Shown here: piece by piece, positions 33,721 to 40,840 of the stretch
Layout of the letters: the number at the start of each line of letters is the position of its first letter
How positions within the stretch are numbered: position 1 is the stretch's first letter
Assembly: GCA_019424135.1 (NCBI GenBank)
Contig: JAHYZZ010000001.1
Span: forward strand, 124,522-167,766
Source: Lachnospiraceae bacterium
Lineage (GTDB): Bacteria; Bacillota; Clostridia; Lachnospirales; Lachnospiraceae
Direction of reading: 5' to 3'
DNA length: 43,245 nt
Notes under the pieces: generated by a model
Told to the model about the DNA's origin: nothing
Seen by the model: only the letters and a program-made list of their open reading frames with translations
Database searches by the model: none
Program-made: the position numbers and the translations under genes

Positions 33721-34151
33721 CCGAGAACTTCCTCCACATTTTGCAGGATACGGTGAAGATAGTTCTCCAACTGCTCGATTTCTTTCCCGGTAAATCCCCT
33801 GTAATATATATTGCTGATTTCTTCCGTTACTTCATTATATTCTTGTTCCAGACCTTTAGCCTCTTCTGTTAGGAAAATGAGAATCTTTCTCCGGTCCTTG
33901 TCGCCTCTGTTCCGATAGATCAGGTTCATCGTCTCCATGCGGTCAAGCATACCGGTCAGCGTGGTCATGGCAAGACCGGTCTCCTTGGACAGTTCACTGA
34001 TGGGAACGCCATCCTTCTGCCAGAGAATATATAGAATCCTTCCCTGGGATCCATTAAAAGCATCAATGTTTTTTTCGCTCAATATGCGCTCAAAAACACG
34101 TCCGCCTACCTGTTTAATCCGGGTAATTAAAAATCCACCTTGTGTTTTCAT
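33717..34151 (-). CDS. MarR-family transcriptional regulator
   Basis: A 144-aa regulator with the MarR winged helix (about 45-105): ISELSKETGLAMTTLTGMLDRMETMNLIYRNRGDKDRRKILIFLTEEAKG, including the D-R-R wing tip. It opens GGFLITRIKQVGGRVFERIL, the dimer helix. The ATG at 34151 follows GGAGG with 7 nt spacing. It is first in a run with the small ORF and the radical SAM gene. Its promoter carries a perfect 12-bp palindrome between -35 and -10, a good candidate operator for autoregulation. It may be the MarR that accompanies radical SAM mobile pairs. Ligand unknown. Confidence 0.9.
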   Translation of the reverse strand: MKTQGGFLITRIKQVGGRVFERILSEKNIDAFNGSQGRILYILWQKDGVPISELSKETGLAMTTLTGMLDRMETMNLIYRNRGDKDRRKILIFLTEEAKGLEQEYNEVTEEISNIYYRGFTGKEIEQLENYLHRILQNVEEVLG

Positions 34152-34165
34152 ATTTCCGCCTCCAA

Positions 34166-34348
34166 TCACATATCAGCTATCTGCAGACCTTCGTTCAAGG
34201 CGAACCTGATCTTGCCTGGATCGGTGGAAACAAAGACCCAGAATGCCAGAGTTGCAAGATTGGTGCTGCCGTTTGCTTTCTCTGTACAGATCAAAGTCAT
34301 AAAATTGGGGAAAGAATAAATAGGCACACTGCCAATAGTGATTTTATT
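34166..34348 (-). pseudogene. Fragment resembling a flavin reductase N-terminus
   Basis: In the leader of the MarR gene an open minus-strand stretch encodes KITIGSVPIYSFPNFMTLICTEK followed by ANGSTNLATLAFWVFVSTDPGK and IRFALN. This resembles the first strands of flavin-reductase-like split barrels. It has no plausible start codon and ends at a TGA 14 bp before the MarR start. It therefore looks like a gene fragment left by insertion or deletion. Confidence 0.4.
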
Positions 34349-34358
34349 TTTGTTTAGG

Positions 34359-34388
34359 ATTATACTATATAGTAATATATTTTGTCAA
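34359..34388 (-). promoter_or_regulatory. Promoter with palindromic operator for the MarR gene
   Basis: On the minus strand: -35 TTGACA (34388-34383), 18-bp spacer, -10 TATAAT (34364-34359). The spacer contains the perfect palindrome TACTATATAGTA (34363-34374), as expected for MarR repression. Confidence 0.65.
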
Positions 34389-34496
34389 TTCTTTTATTCT
34401 CATCCTGCTCCACTTATTATCAAAAAACCACGAAGACTATTTTCCCCAAATTATAATTTAGCGGAAAAAAATATTTTTAAATCTATTTTTATTTAT

Positions 34497-34544
34497 TTGA
34501 CTAGTATATAGAAAAGCATTATAATATTTATATTACATATGTAA
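34497..34544 (+). promoter_or_regulatory. Promoter and BlaI-type operator of blaI-blaR1
   Basis: -35 TTGACT (34497-34502), 17-bp spacer, -10 TATAAT (34520-34525), then the palindrome TTACATATGTAA at 34533-34544, roughly +1 to +20. The rest of the 34389-34558 gap shows nothing else. It is AT-rich and separates the divergent MarR and blaI promoters. Confidence 0.8.
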
Positions 34545-34564
34545 GAATCGCGGGAGGGATGAAT

Positions 34565-34939
34565 ATGTCTGCTTTACCACAAATCTCAGAAGCCGAATTT
34601 GAAGTTATGAAAATTGTATGGAAATTTGCTCCGATCAATACAAATGAAATTACAGAACGACTGTTGAAGACAACTTCATGGGGTGCGAAAACAATCCAGA
34701 CTCTTATAAAACGTCTTGTAACGAAAGGTGCATTAACCTATGAAAAACAGGGACGTATATTTGTTTACACTCCTCTTGTAGAAGAAAATGAATATATCAA
34801 CCAACAGAGCAACTCATTCCTGAACCGTTTTTATGACGGAGACATTAGTGCAATGCTTTCAACATATTTAGAAAACAACCAATTATCAGAAACAGAACTT
34901 CAGCATTTACGTTCCATTCTATCCAAAAATTCAGATTAA
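34565..34939 (+). CDS. blaI: BlaI/MecI-family transcriptional repressor
   Basis: A 124-aa repressor. The N-terminal winged helix (about 1-80) has SEAEFEVMKIVWKFAPINTNEITERL and TSWGAKTIQTLIKRLVTKGALTYEKQGRIFVYTPLV, matching BlaI/MecI closely. The C-terminal dimerisation part has NSFLNRFYDGDISAMLSTYLE, the region usually cleaved on induction. It binds TACA/TGTA-type palindromes; three identical ones lie in this window. The start is set at the second ATG (34565), 6 nt after GGGAGGG; the first ATG at 34559 touches the box. It lies 13 bp before blaR1, so the pair is co-transcribed, as in staphylococcal and bacillus systems. Confidence 0.93.
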   Translation: MSALPQISEAEFEVMKIVWKFAPINTNEITERLLKTTSWGAKTIQTLIKRLVTKGALTYEKQGRIFVYTPLVEENEYINQQSNSFLNRFYDGDISAMLSTYLENNQLSETELQHLRSILSKNSD

Positions 34940-34952
34940 GGAGATGGATTTT

Positions 34953-36746
34953 ATGATTGATTTCTTCGTACATTTTTTAGTCTGCAATTTATTGATCAGC
35001 GGAATGATCGGTATTCTATTTGGCATTAAGAATATATTGAAATCACACCTGACAAGCAGAATACAATATAATCTCTGGTTTCTTCCGCTATGCTTGATGG
35101 TGGTTCCCTTTCTGCCCATCCGATCTGAACATACATTCTCCATGTTTTCATGGTTTACAGATTTTAAGCAAAGAGGCTCTCATATCAATAATACGGTCAA
35201 TACAGCAAATGCATTTCATTCACCCAACACAGTTTCTGACTGGATGAATGATTTTGCCATTTCTGTCAGCAGTAAAACCCCCTCCTTGATTTGGATAATA
35301 CTCTTTGGAATTTGGATCATTGGGATTCTGGCAATGATTTTATTAGTTCTAAAATCCTCTTTCCGCCTATACCGGATAAAACAATCTTCATTACCTCTGC
35401 AGAATCGTGAAGTACGAAAACTTTATAAGAAATGCCTGGAAGAAATGCGTATTACAAAAAACATTCCGATTTACAGTACAGCTTTTTTGAAATCTCCCGT
35501 TATTACCGGATTGTTTCGTCCACGTATTTATCTTCCAATCCACCTGATCTCAGATTATGGAACTGACAAGATACGTTACATGCTGCTCCACGAGCTGCAG
35601 CACTACCGCTATAAAGATAATATTTCTAATTATCTGTTATTATTGGCCGGGATCTTTTATTGGTTTAATCCGCTCGTCTGGCTTACTGCGAGGGCTATGA
35701 GAAATGACCGCGAGATTGCATGTGACAGTGCTGTATTGAATATACTTGATACAAGTTCTTATCAGGATTATGGTTATACATTGATCAATTTTGCTGAGAA
35801 AATTTCTCTTTCGCCTTTCCCTTTTTCCAGCAGTCTCGGCGGAACAATAAAACAGTTAGAACAGCGGATACTGAATATTGCGACTTACAAAAAACCATCT
35901 TCACTAAAAAAATTACGGAGTACTGCTTTTTTTGCTGTCATTGCTATACTTTTTATTGGGATTACTCCCGTGCTGACTTCCTATGCAGCAGCCAACGATC
36001 AGTATCAATGGGATACCTCTGGAAAAAATATATCAAATTTAGATCTATCTGATTATTTTGAACAGTATGACGGAAGTTTTGTTTTATACAACTTAAATGA
36101 CGATCATTGGAGCCTTTACAATATGGATATGGCTACAACACGAACAGCGCCAGATTCCACCTATAAAATTTATGATGCATTATTTGCTCTTGAAGAAGGC
36201 GTTATTACGCCGGAAGATTCCCTGATCTCCTGGAATCATGCTGATTATCCTTTTGAAACATGGGAACAGGATCAGACTTTGCAAACAGCAATGTCCGGTT
36301 CTGTTAATTGGTATTTTGAGATTCTTGATGATCAGATTGGCAAAGCCGGGATTCAATCCTACATACAGGAAATCGGATACGGAAATCAGGATACTTCCGC
36401 CGGTCTGTCCTCTTATTGGATGGAGTCTTCCTTGAAGATCTCTCCTGTAGAACAAATAGAATTATTGAACGATTTCTATCAGAATACTTTTGACTTTGAT
36501 TCCGAAAATATACAGACTGTAAAAAACAGTATTCAGCTTATCTCTTCTGCTGATGGAACTCTTTACGGAAAGACTGGAACCGGACGTATAGATGGGCAGG
36601 ACATCAGTGGTTGGTTTATCGGTTTTGTGGAAAGCTCAGAAAATACATATTTCTTTGCCACTAATATTCAATCCGAAAACGAGGCTACCGGAAGTAATGC
36701 AACCGAAATTACTTTATCTGTCCTATCTGACTTAAATCTTTGGTAA
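34953..36746 (+). CDS. blaR1: BlaR1-type beta-lactam sensor-transducer metalloprotease
   Basis: A full-length 597-aa sensor. Four TM segments lie at about 5-28, 42-56, 111-134 and 322-345. The cytoplasmic M56 protease domain has the zinc motif HELQH (213-217) and a downstream Glu254 in DREIACDSA. The external penicillin-binding domain (about 350-597) has STYK with Ser402 and Lys405, SVN at 450-452 and KTG at 540-542, as in class D beta-lactamase-like sensors. Acylation by a beta-lactam should activate the protease and lead to loss of BlaI from its operators. The ATG at 34953 is 9 nt after AAGGAG; the ATG at 34944 touches it. No beta-lactamase gene is nearby; a PBP is the likely output. Confidence 0.93.
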   Translation: MIDFFVHFLVCNLLISGMIGILFGIKNILKSHLTSRIQYNLWFLPLCLMVVPFLPIRSEHTFSMFSWFTDFKQRGSHINNTVNTANAFHSPNTVSDWMNDFAISVSSKTPSLIWIILFGIWIIGILAMILLVLKSSFRLYRIKQSSLPLQNREVRKLYKKCLEEMRITKNIPIYSTAFLKSPVITGLFRPRIYLPIHLISDYGTDKIRYMLLHELQHYRYKDNISNYLLLLAGIFYWFNPLVWLTARAMRNDREIACDSAVLNILDTSSYQDYGYTLINFAEKISLSPFPFSSSLGGTIKQLEQRILNIATYKKPSSLKKLRSTAFFAVIAILFIGITPVLTSYAAANDQYQWDTSGKNISNLDLSDYFEQYDGSFVLYNLNDDHWSLYNMDMATTRTAPDSTYKIYDALFALEEGVITPEDSLISWNHADYPFETWEQDQTLQTAMSGSVNWYFEILDDQIGKAGIQSYIQEIGYGNQDTSAGLSSYWMESSLKISPVEQIELLNDFYQNTFDFDSENIQTVKNSIQLISSADGTLYGKTGTGRIDGQDISGWFIGFVESSENTYFFATNIQSENEATGSNATEITLSVLSDLNLW

Positions 36747-36755
36747 TAATAAAAT

Positions 36756-36798
36756 ATCTCCACAAAGATCACATTTTCATCAGTTTTTTTGTGGAGAT
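36756..36798. terminator. Bidirectional terminator between blaR1 and the PBP operon
   Basis: ATCTCCACAAA (36756-36766) pairs with TTTGTGGAGAT (36788-36798), with A- and T-rich flanks on both sides. It separates blaR1 (plus) from the convergent last gene of the PBP operon. Confidence 0.7.
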
Positions 36799-36809
36799 TT
36801 CTGATTCTT

Positions 36810-37706
36810 TTAATTTGAGATACTATTTTCAATTCTTTTTTGCCCACTGCATAGGTTTGAAATCCATTCCTGCGCTTTCTTTTGACAAGGCATTGTATTT
36901 CCATGTATAGATACATAACGCATACAGTCTTCTGACTTTTGCACATTTCCCGTTTTATCTAAACATTTACCTAATAAATACTGCCGAAATACTTCATTGT
37001 AAGGATTTTTCGCCTTATATGTTTCTAAAAAATCTACTGTCTGTTCATATTTTTGTTCCAGAAACATCTGCTCTGCAACAAATCCTTTATCCTTTTTGAA
37101 TGCAGGAGCAGCCTTTTGGAACAGACCGCTAAATTTATCCTTGTCTGAATGGTAATACGCCTCGACAAGATCCAGATTCATAATTGCCAGCTTATATAAT
37201 CTACTGTTCTTTTTTCCTATCCATTCCTCAGTTAAAAATCGTCTGCATTCTTCCAGTTTTTCATTTGCGATCAGTGCCGTTGATAACCTTTGCTGTAACG
37301 TCAAAAAAAGAGATTTCTGAAAGCCCTTGCATTTCAACTTTTTCCCATAGGATACTCCGTATTCCATTGTCTTCAGATACAGTTCAACATCGCACTGTTG
37401 AAGAACAATTTCATCCATTTTGGCAATGTCTCTCAGAATTATATAGCATACCACAATTAACGATAAGATAAAACCAATCACACCACAAAGCACTACCAAA
37501 TACGGATATGTATATATCCAGCCATAATCCCATATAGAAAAGAACAGGAGGGTTTCCTTATGTGGTAATGGATTTCCCAAAAAAAGGCTGACAATTCCTA
37601 TCATTAAAATATAAATAACCAGAAAGCTTAAAAATCCTTTTATTCTTCCGTACTTCTGCCGATTATAAGCATGTTGGATCTGTTCTTCTAATCTTGTATC
37701 TGACAT
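36810..37706 (-). CDS. Two-TM membrane protein with repeat-like C-terminal domain
   Basis: A 298-aa protein of unknown family. The N-terminal cytoplasmic tail (1-22) precedes two TM helices (about 23-43 and 68-92). The remaining 200 residues are soluble and helical, with a series of paired-helix segments (QRLSTALIANEKLEECRRFL, YKLAIMNLDLVEAYYHSDKDKF, QKYEQTVDFLETYKAKN, QYLLGKCLDKTGNVQKSEDCM) that look like degenerate TPR repeats, probably on the cytoplasmic side. It is the fifth and last gene of the PBP operon, 64 bp after its neighbour. It may scaffold other operon products. No enzymatic motif is seen. Confidence 0.6.
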   Translation of the reverse strand: MSDTRLEEQIQHAYNRQKYGRIKGFLSFLVIYILMIGIVSLFLGNPLPHKETLLFFSIWDYGWIYTYPYLVVLCGVIGFILSLIVVCYIILRDIAKMDEIVLQQCDVELYLKTMEYGVSYGKKLKCKGFQKSLFLTLQQRLSTALIANEKLEECRRFLTEEWIGKKNSRLYKLAIMNLDLVEAYYHSDKDKFSGLFQKAAPAFKKDKGFVAEQMFLEQKYEQTVDFLETYKAKNPYNEVFRQYLLGKCLDKTGNVQKSEDCMRYVSIHGNTMPCQKKAQEWISNLCSGQKRIENSISN

Positions 37707-37770
37707 ATTACATATCCCCCATTTCCTCTACAAAATTTCTTTTTTTCTGTCCATCTGGTATTCTATCAAT

Positions 37771-38217
37771 TTAATGTCCCCGGATATCAAGTTCTTCTAA
37801 TATCTCCGGTCCATCTCCCCATGAATAAACAATATAGTATCCTTCATCGTCAATCTTTTCTGAAAAACTTATCCTACTATGCTCTACCATTTCAATGATC
37901 TGAGTCTTTTGCGCTTCGACTACATACGACCAGTCATTTTTTTGATAAACAGAATAATAATCTTCCAGATCATTTAATGATAGTTTACTTTTCAACAAAA
38001 TTGCTCCAAAATATTGCATACCATTTCCATTACCGACTAATTTTCCTGCCAGTGAGACTGAATCAATAATCTTTGTTTTTTCCGGCAAAGGTGTTTCTCG
38101 TAATTCTTTCTCAACCTGCTTTGCATAGTGATTATTTGCAACAGGAATTACAACGACAAACAATGAAATCCCTATAGCTAATATACATATTGTTACACTT
38201 AAAATTTTCTTTAACAT
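37771..38217 (-). CDS. Small membrane-anchored exported protein
   Basis: A 148-aa protein of unknown family. One hydrophobic helix at about 4-27 (signal anchor or signal peptide) is followed by an external domain with a mixed pattern: LVGNGNGMQYFGAILLKSKLSLNDLEDYYSVY, then ending YYIVYSWGDGPEILEELD. No Cys lipobox or catalytic motif is evident. It is the fourth gene in the BlaI-controlled operon, 38 bp after the polytopic protein and 64 bp before the repeat-tail protein. A weak AAGG box precedes the ATG. I infer an accessory envelope role only from context. Confidence 0.6.
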   Translation of the reverse strand: MLKKILSVTICILAIGISLFVVVIPVANNHYAKQVEKELRETPLPEKTKIIDSVSLAGKLVGNGNGMQYFGAILLKSKLSLNDLEDYYSVYQKNDWSYVVEAQKTQIIEMVEHSRISFSEKIDDEGYYIVYSWGDGPEILEELDIRGH

Positions 38218-38255
38218 ATTGGATACCTTAAAATTTAATATTGTAGTAGTTAAAC

Positions 38256-39482
38256 TTAATTTGTATTTATGTCCTTTATTCTCTGGATTTGCTCTTTATC
38301 TAAGGGAAGATACTGGACTACAATTCTATTTTCCGGATTTACGTCAACTGTATACAGAACTAGAAGAAACATTACTTCCAAAGGTTTCATTAAAATATAG
38401 ACTACGTCTGCTATATAAGGGGAGCGTATCACTCTTGCGATAGGGAATCCATACTGATCATAAATATTCCTGATATGTCGATGAAAAACGGGGATGTATT
38501 CTTCCATGACCTGTTCAAAAGCGTTGGCGATACATAACTGACGATTTACGATCACTTCATGTCCATGGCGCATTCCCTTTCTGATTGGCTTTACAAGCCT
38601 TGGATGTCCTCCTGCAGCTACGGTGCAGAGATAATGTTCATCATAGTAAATATTCTGAGGTGAAACTTTGGTGGAAAGATTCCAGTCACTGGTTTCGGTC
38701 CATGCTCTGATTATATTGTCCGGTCTCTGCCCGAACAAAAGCAAAAAACAGATCAGTACTCCTAAAAGAGGCCACATAAGAAAAAAAGCCAAGCTGGGCC
38801 ACCTTGATGAATCAGTCACCTTTTGATTGATCCTCTCCAGATAGAGATTATCAAATTTCTTTATTTCTTTTGAATCATCATTTTTCCATTCATCTATTTT
38901 TCTGCGGATCGTGTGAATGCCAATCAAAATCAGATTAAAAGGAAAAAGACATAAATAAAAACTGATTGGATCATTCTGTAATACTTGTATGATCCACAGT
39001 ATACATTGAAGCATTCCAATATACATAGCTGCAATAGCCAATACGGGAAGAAGTGGCGGAACCTTTCGCAAAGATACAACAGAAAGGAATAAATATCCGG
39101 CTATGCCTGCTGCCACACAAACCAGAACAGTAACCGCTCCCTGAGACCATATCGGTGTATGAAGCTGACTATTTGTAAGCGTCTCTTGCCAGTCCTCAAA
39201 AACAATATTGGTAAATGGCAGTATCATAATCGAATAAATACTTCCCAAGATTATAGTTACATACTCAAAATGCCTGCTTTTCCGTATTAGCAAAGGATCA
39301 TTTTGTCTTACGAAACTGAAAATCAAATTAAAGAATGTAAGTATGAACGGATAAATTCCAAACACTCCAAAGAATATTCCCAGACCTGCACCTCCATTAC
39401 CGAAAACTCCCATACAAAAGCCTAACACCAAAGAAACAGTTAATGATATTGCAATACTATGTTTCAAGAACTTTTCTTTCAT
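38256..39482 (-). CDS. Polytopic membrane protein (possibly DUF6688)
   Basis: A 408-aa protein with about seven TM helices: roughly 9-30, 37-60, 73-95, 115-135, 140-165, 172-190 and 240-262. It is followed by a conserved-looking soluble region: NIYYDEHYLCTVAAGGH, then RHGHEVIVNRQLCIANAFEQ and RVIRSPYIADVVYILMKP. I recall this pattern as DUF6688, unverified; no function is known. The many His, Cys and Arg residues in this stretch could be catalytic. It is the third gene of the PBP operon, 65 bp after the lipoprotein-like gene. The upstream gap has only half an operator-like sequence. Confidence 0.65.
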   Translation of the reverse strand: MKEKFLKHSIAISLTVSLVLGFCMGVFGNGGAGLGIFFGVFGIYPFILTFFNLIFSFVRQNDPLLIRKSRHFEYVTIILGSIYSIMILPFTNIVFEDWQETLTNSQLHTPIWSQGAVTVLVCVAAGIAGYLFLSVVSLRKVPPLLPVLAIAAMYIGMLQCILWIIQVLQNDPISFYLCLFPFNLILIGIHTIRRKIDEWKNDDSKEIKKFDNLYLERINQKVTDSSRWPSLAFFLMWPLLGVLICFLLLFGQRPDNIIRAWTETSDWNLSTKVSPQNIYYDEHYLCTVAAGGHPRLVKPIRKGMRHGHEVIVNRQLCIANAFEQVMEEYIPVFHRHIRNIYDQYGFPIARVIRSPYIADVVYILMKPLEVMFLLVLYTVDVNPENRIVVQYLPLDKEQIQRIKDINTN

Positions 39483-39547
39483 ATATTATTATCCTTTCCT
39501 TCCACTGATCACGCAAAATGCCTCCCGTTTTTAATCATACATATGCG

Positions 39548-40840
39548 TTATCTACTTATTCTATATCGATACTCTGGTATATTTTGAATTCCATTGTCCA
39601 ATATCTTGTTTCCTAAATATTGAAAACCTCCATCTTCATCAATCCGTATCGTAAGTTCATGAGTAATTACTGCCTCATTCGCAATAACCATTTCACATGC
39701 AGCCTCCACAGTCAACGTCGTAGTGCCGTCTCCATTTTGCCGTAAACCTATTACCTCCGGCACAGATGTTCCAAAATAAGAGAGATTATAATTTCCACAC
39801 CCAAGACTTGCCCAGGCATAAGTCTGTGTTTCTTCATCATACACTGCCCATTTCCGGATTTCTTCTGCTGTCACAGGCAGATACTCCATAATCACGCTTT
39901 CAAATTCCGCTGCCGGAATTCCATTTGTATAATTGCCCGGATCTAAACGTTCTCCATATTTCATTCTATAAAAGTATTCATAAACACCATTGTAATCAAG
40001 TGTACTTAGCGTTGTAGTATCCCAATTCGAGCATAAAATGTTGTTCCCCTGATAACACAATGGATATACATATTTTTCAGACAAATCTATGTATTCTTTA
40101 GATAAAGGTATTACTCTGATGAGCTCGCTCCCATCGACAATCTCTGTAACTTCTGGCGGCTCCGGTACACACAATTTATAACAGAACCAACCTTTCTCTG
40201 TATATTTCCATTCATCTATTCTTGTATAAGATAAGTAAGATACAACAGGATCACAGTCGTCATTCCAGCCTGCTCCGGCTGTTAACAAATACATCTCCGA
40301 GTCGTCAAAAATATACTCTTTTCTTGAGACTCCGCCACTATTTAACAAGCAATATAAAATGACAGAAGTATCTTCTCCATTCAAACAATCTTTCAAAAAC
40401 TGATCCATTTTTTTATAGTTACTCATTGTACAGTATTCTTCAGAAGTTATGACTGGATATCCTCTTTCACTAACTACATCCTGCATTTGTTCCAACGTTT
40501 CATCCGACAGGATTACGTTTGAAGCATCGCCCTTGTCTGCATGAATATAAATATCAGATATCCTCTTCATGATCCCAAGACAATCTGCTTTGGCTTCTTC
40601 CTTTTTTTCATCCTCTATTGGAAGATTATATCCTTTCTCCCAACGATCTTCTTCTGATAATTCATCATTTTCTGTTTTTTCAAGATCTGTTTCGCTACTA
40701 TCTGTTTCTAATACACAGTTTTGTTCTTCCTTTCCGCTATACATAACGCAAATTAAAACCAAAGCTAAAAGCAGCACTGCACGTTTTCCTTTATTCGAAA
40801 AAACATTGATCCAGAACCGCCTTATCCTTTGATACAACAT
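39548..40840 (-). CDS. Exported/membrane-anchored protein, paralogue of the 24.7-25.9 kb lipoprotein
   Basis: A 430-aa protein of unknown function. An N-terminal basic tail and TM/signal segment (about 18-35) are followed by an acidic Glu/Ser-rich linker (about 38-70). The lipobox cysteine seen in its paralogue is not clearly kept, though a Cys lies within the hydrophobic segment. From residue 80 it aligns with the paralogue: YQGNNILCSNWD, YEYFYRMKYGERL, TAEEIRKWAVYDEE and a last GGFQYLGN block. I recall DUF6070, unverified. The ATG at 40840 overlaps the PBP gene by 50 bp, with GGAGG inside the PBP coding region 8 nt upstream. It is second in the operon. Confidence 0.75.
   Translation of the reverse strand: MLYQRIRRFWINVFSNKGKRAVLLLALVLICVMYSGKEEQNCVLETDSSETDLEKTENDELSEEDRWEKGYNLPIEDEKKEEAKADCLGIMKRISDIYIHADKGDASNVILSDETLEQMQDVVSERGYPVITSEEYCTMSNYKKMDQFLKDCLNGEDTSVILYCLLNSGGVSRKEYIFDDSEMYLLTAGAGWNDDCDPVVSYLSYTRIDEWKYTEKGWFCYKLCVPEPPEVTEIVDGSELIRVIPLSKEYIDLSEKYVYPLCYQGNNILCSNWDTTTLSTLDYNGVYEYFYRMKYGERLDPGNYTNGIPAAEFESVIMEYLPVTAEEIRKWAVYDEETQTYAWASLGCGNYNLSYFGTSVPEVIGLRQNGDGTTTLTVEAACEMVIANEAVITHELTIRIDEDGGFQYLGNKILDNGIQNIPEYRYRISR

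Noticed and set aside
34170..34358. Long leader of the MarR gene as a possible riboswitch
   Set aside because: No conserved riboswitch core was seen, and the stretch reads better as a broken flavin-reductase-like coding fragment.
39537..39546. TACATATG sequence in the gap ahead of the polytopic membrane protein gene resembling half a BlaI operator
   Set aside because: The symmetric half is missing (CATATGCG), and no promoter boxes are placed around it; the gene is better explained by read-through from the PBP promoter.
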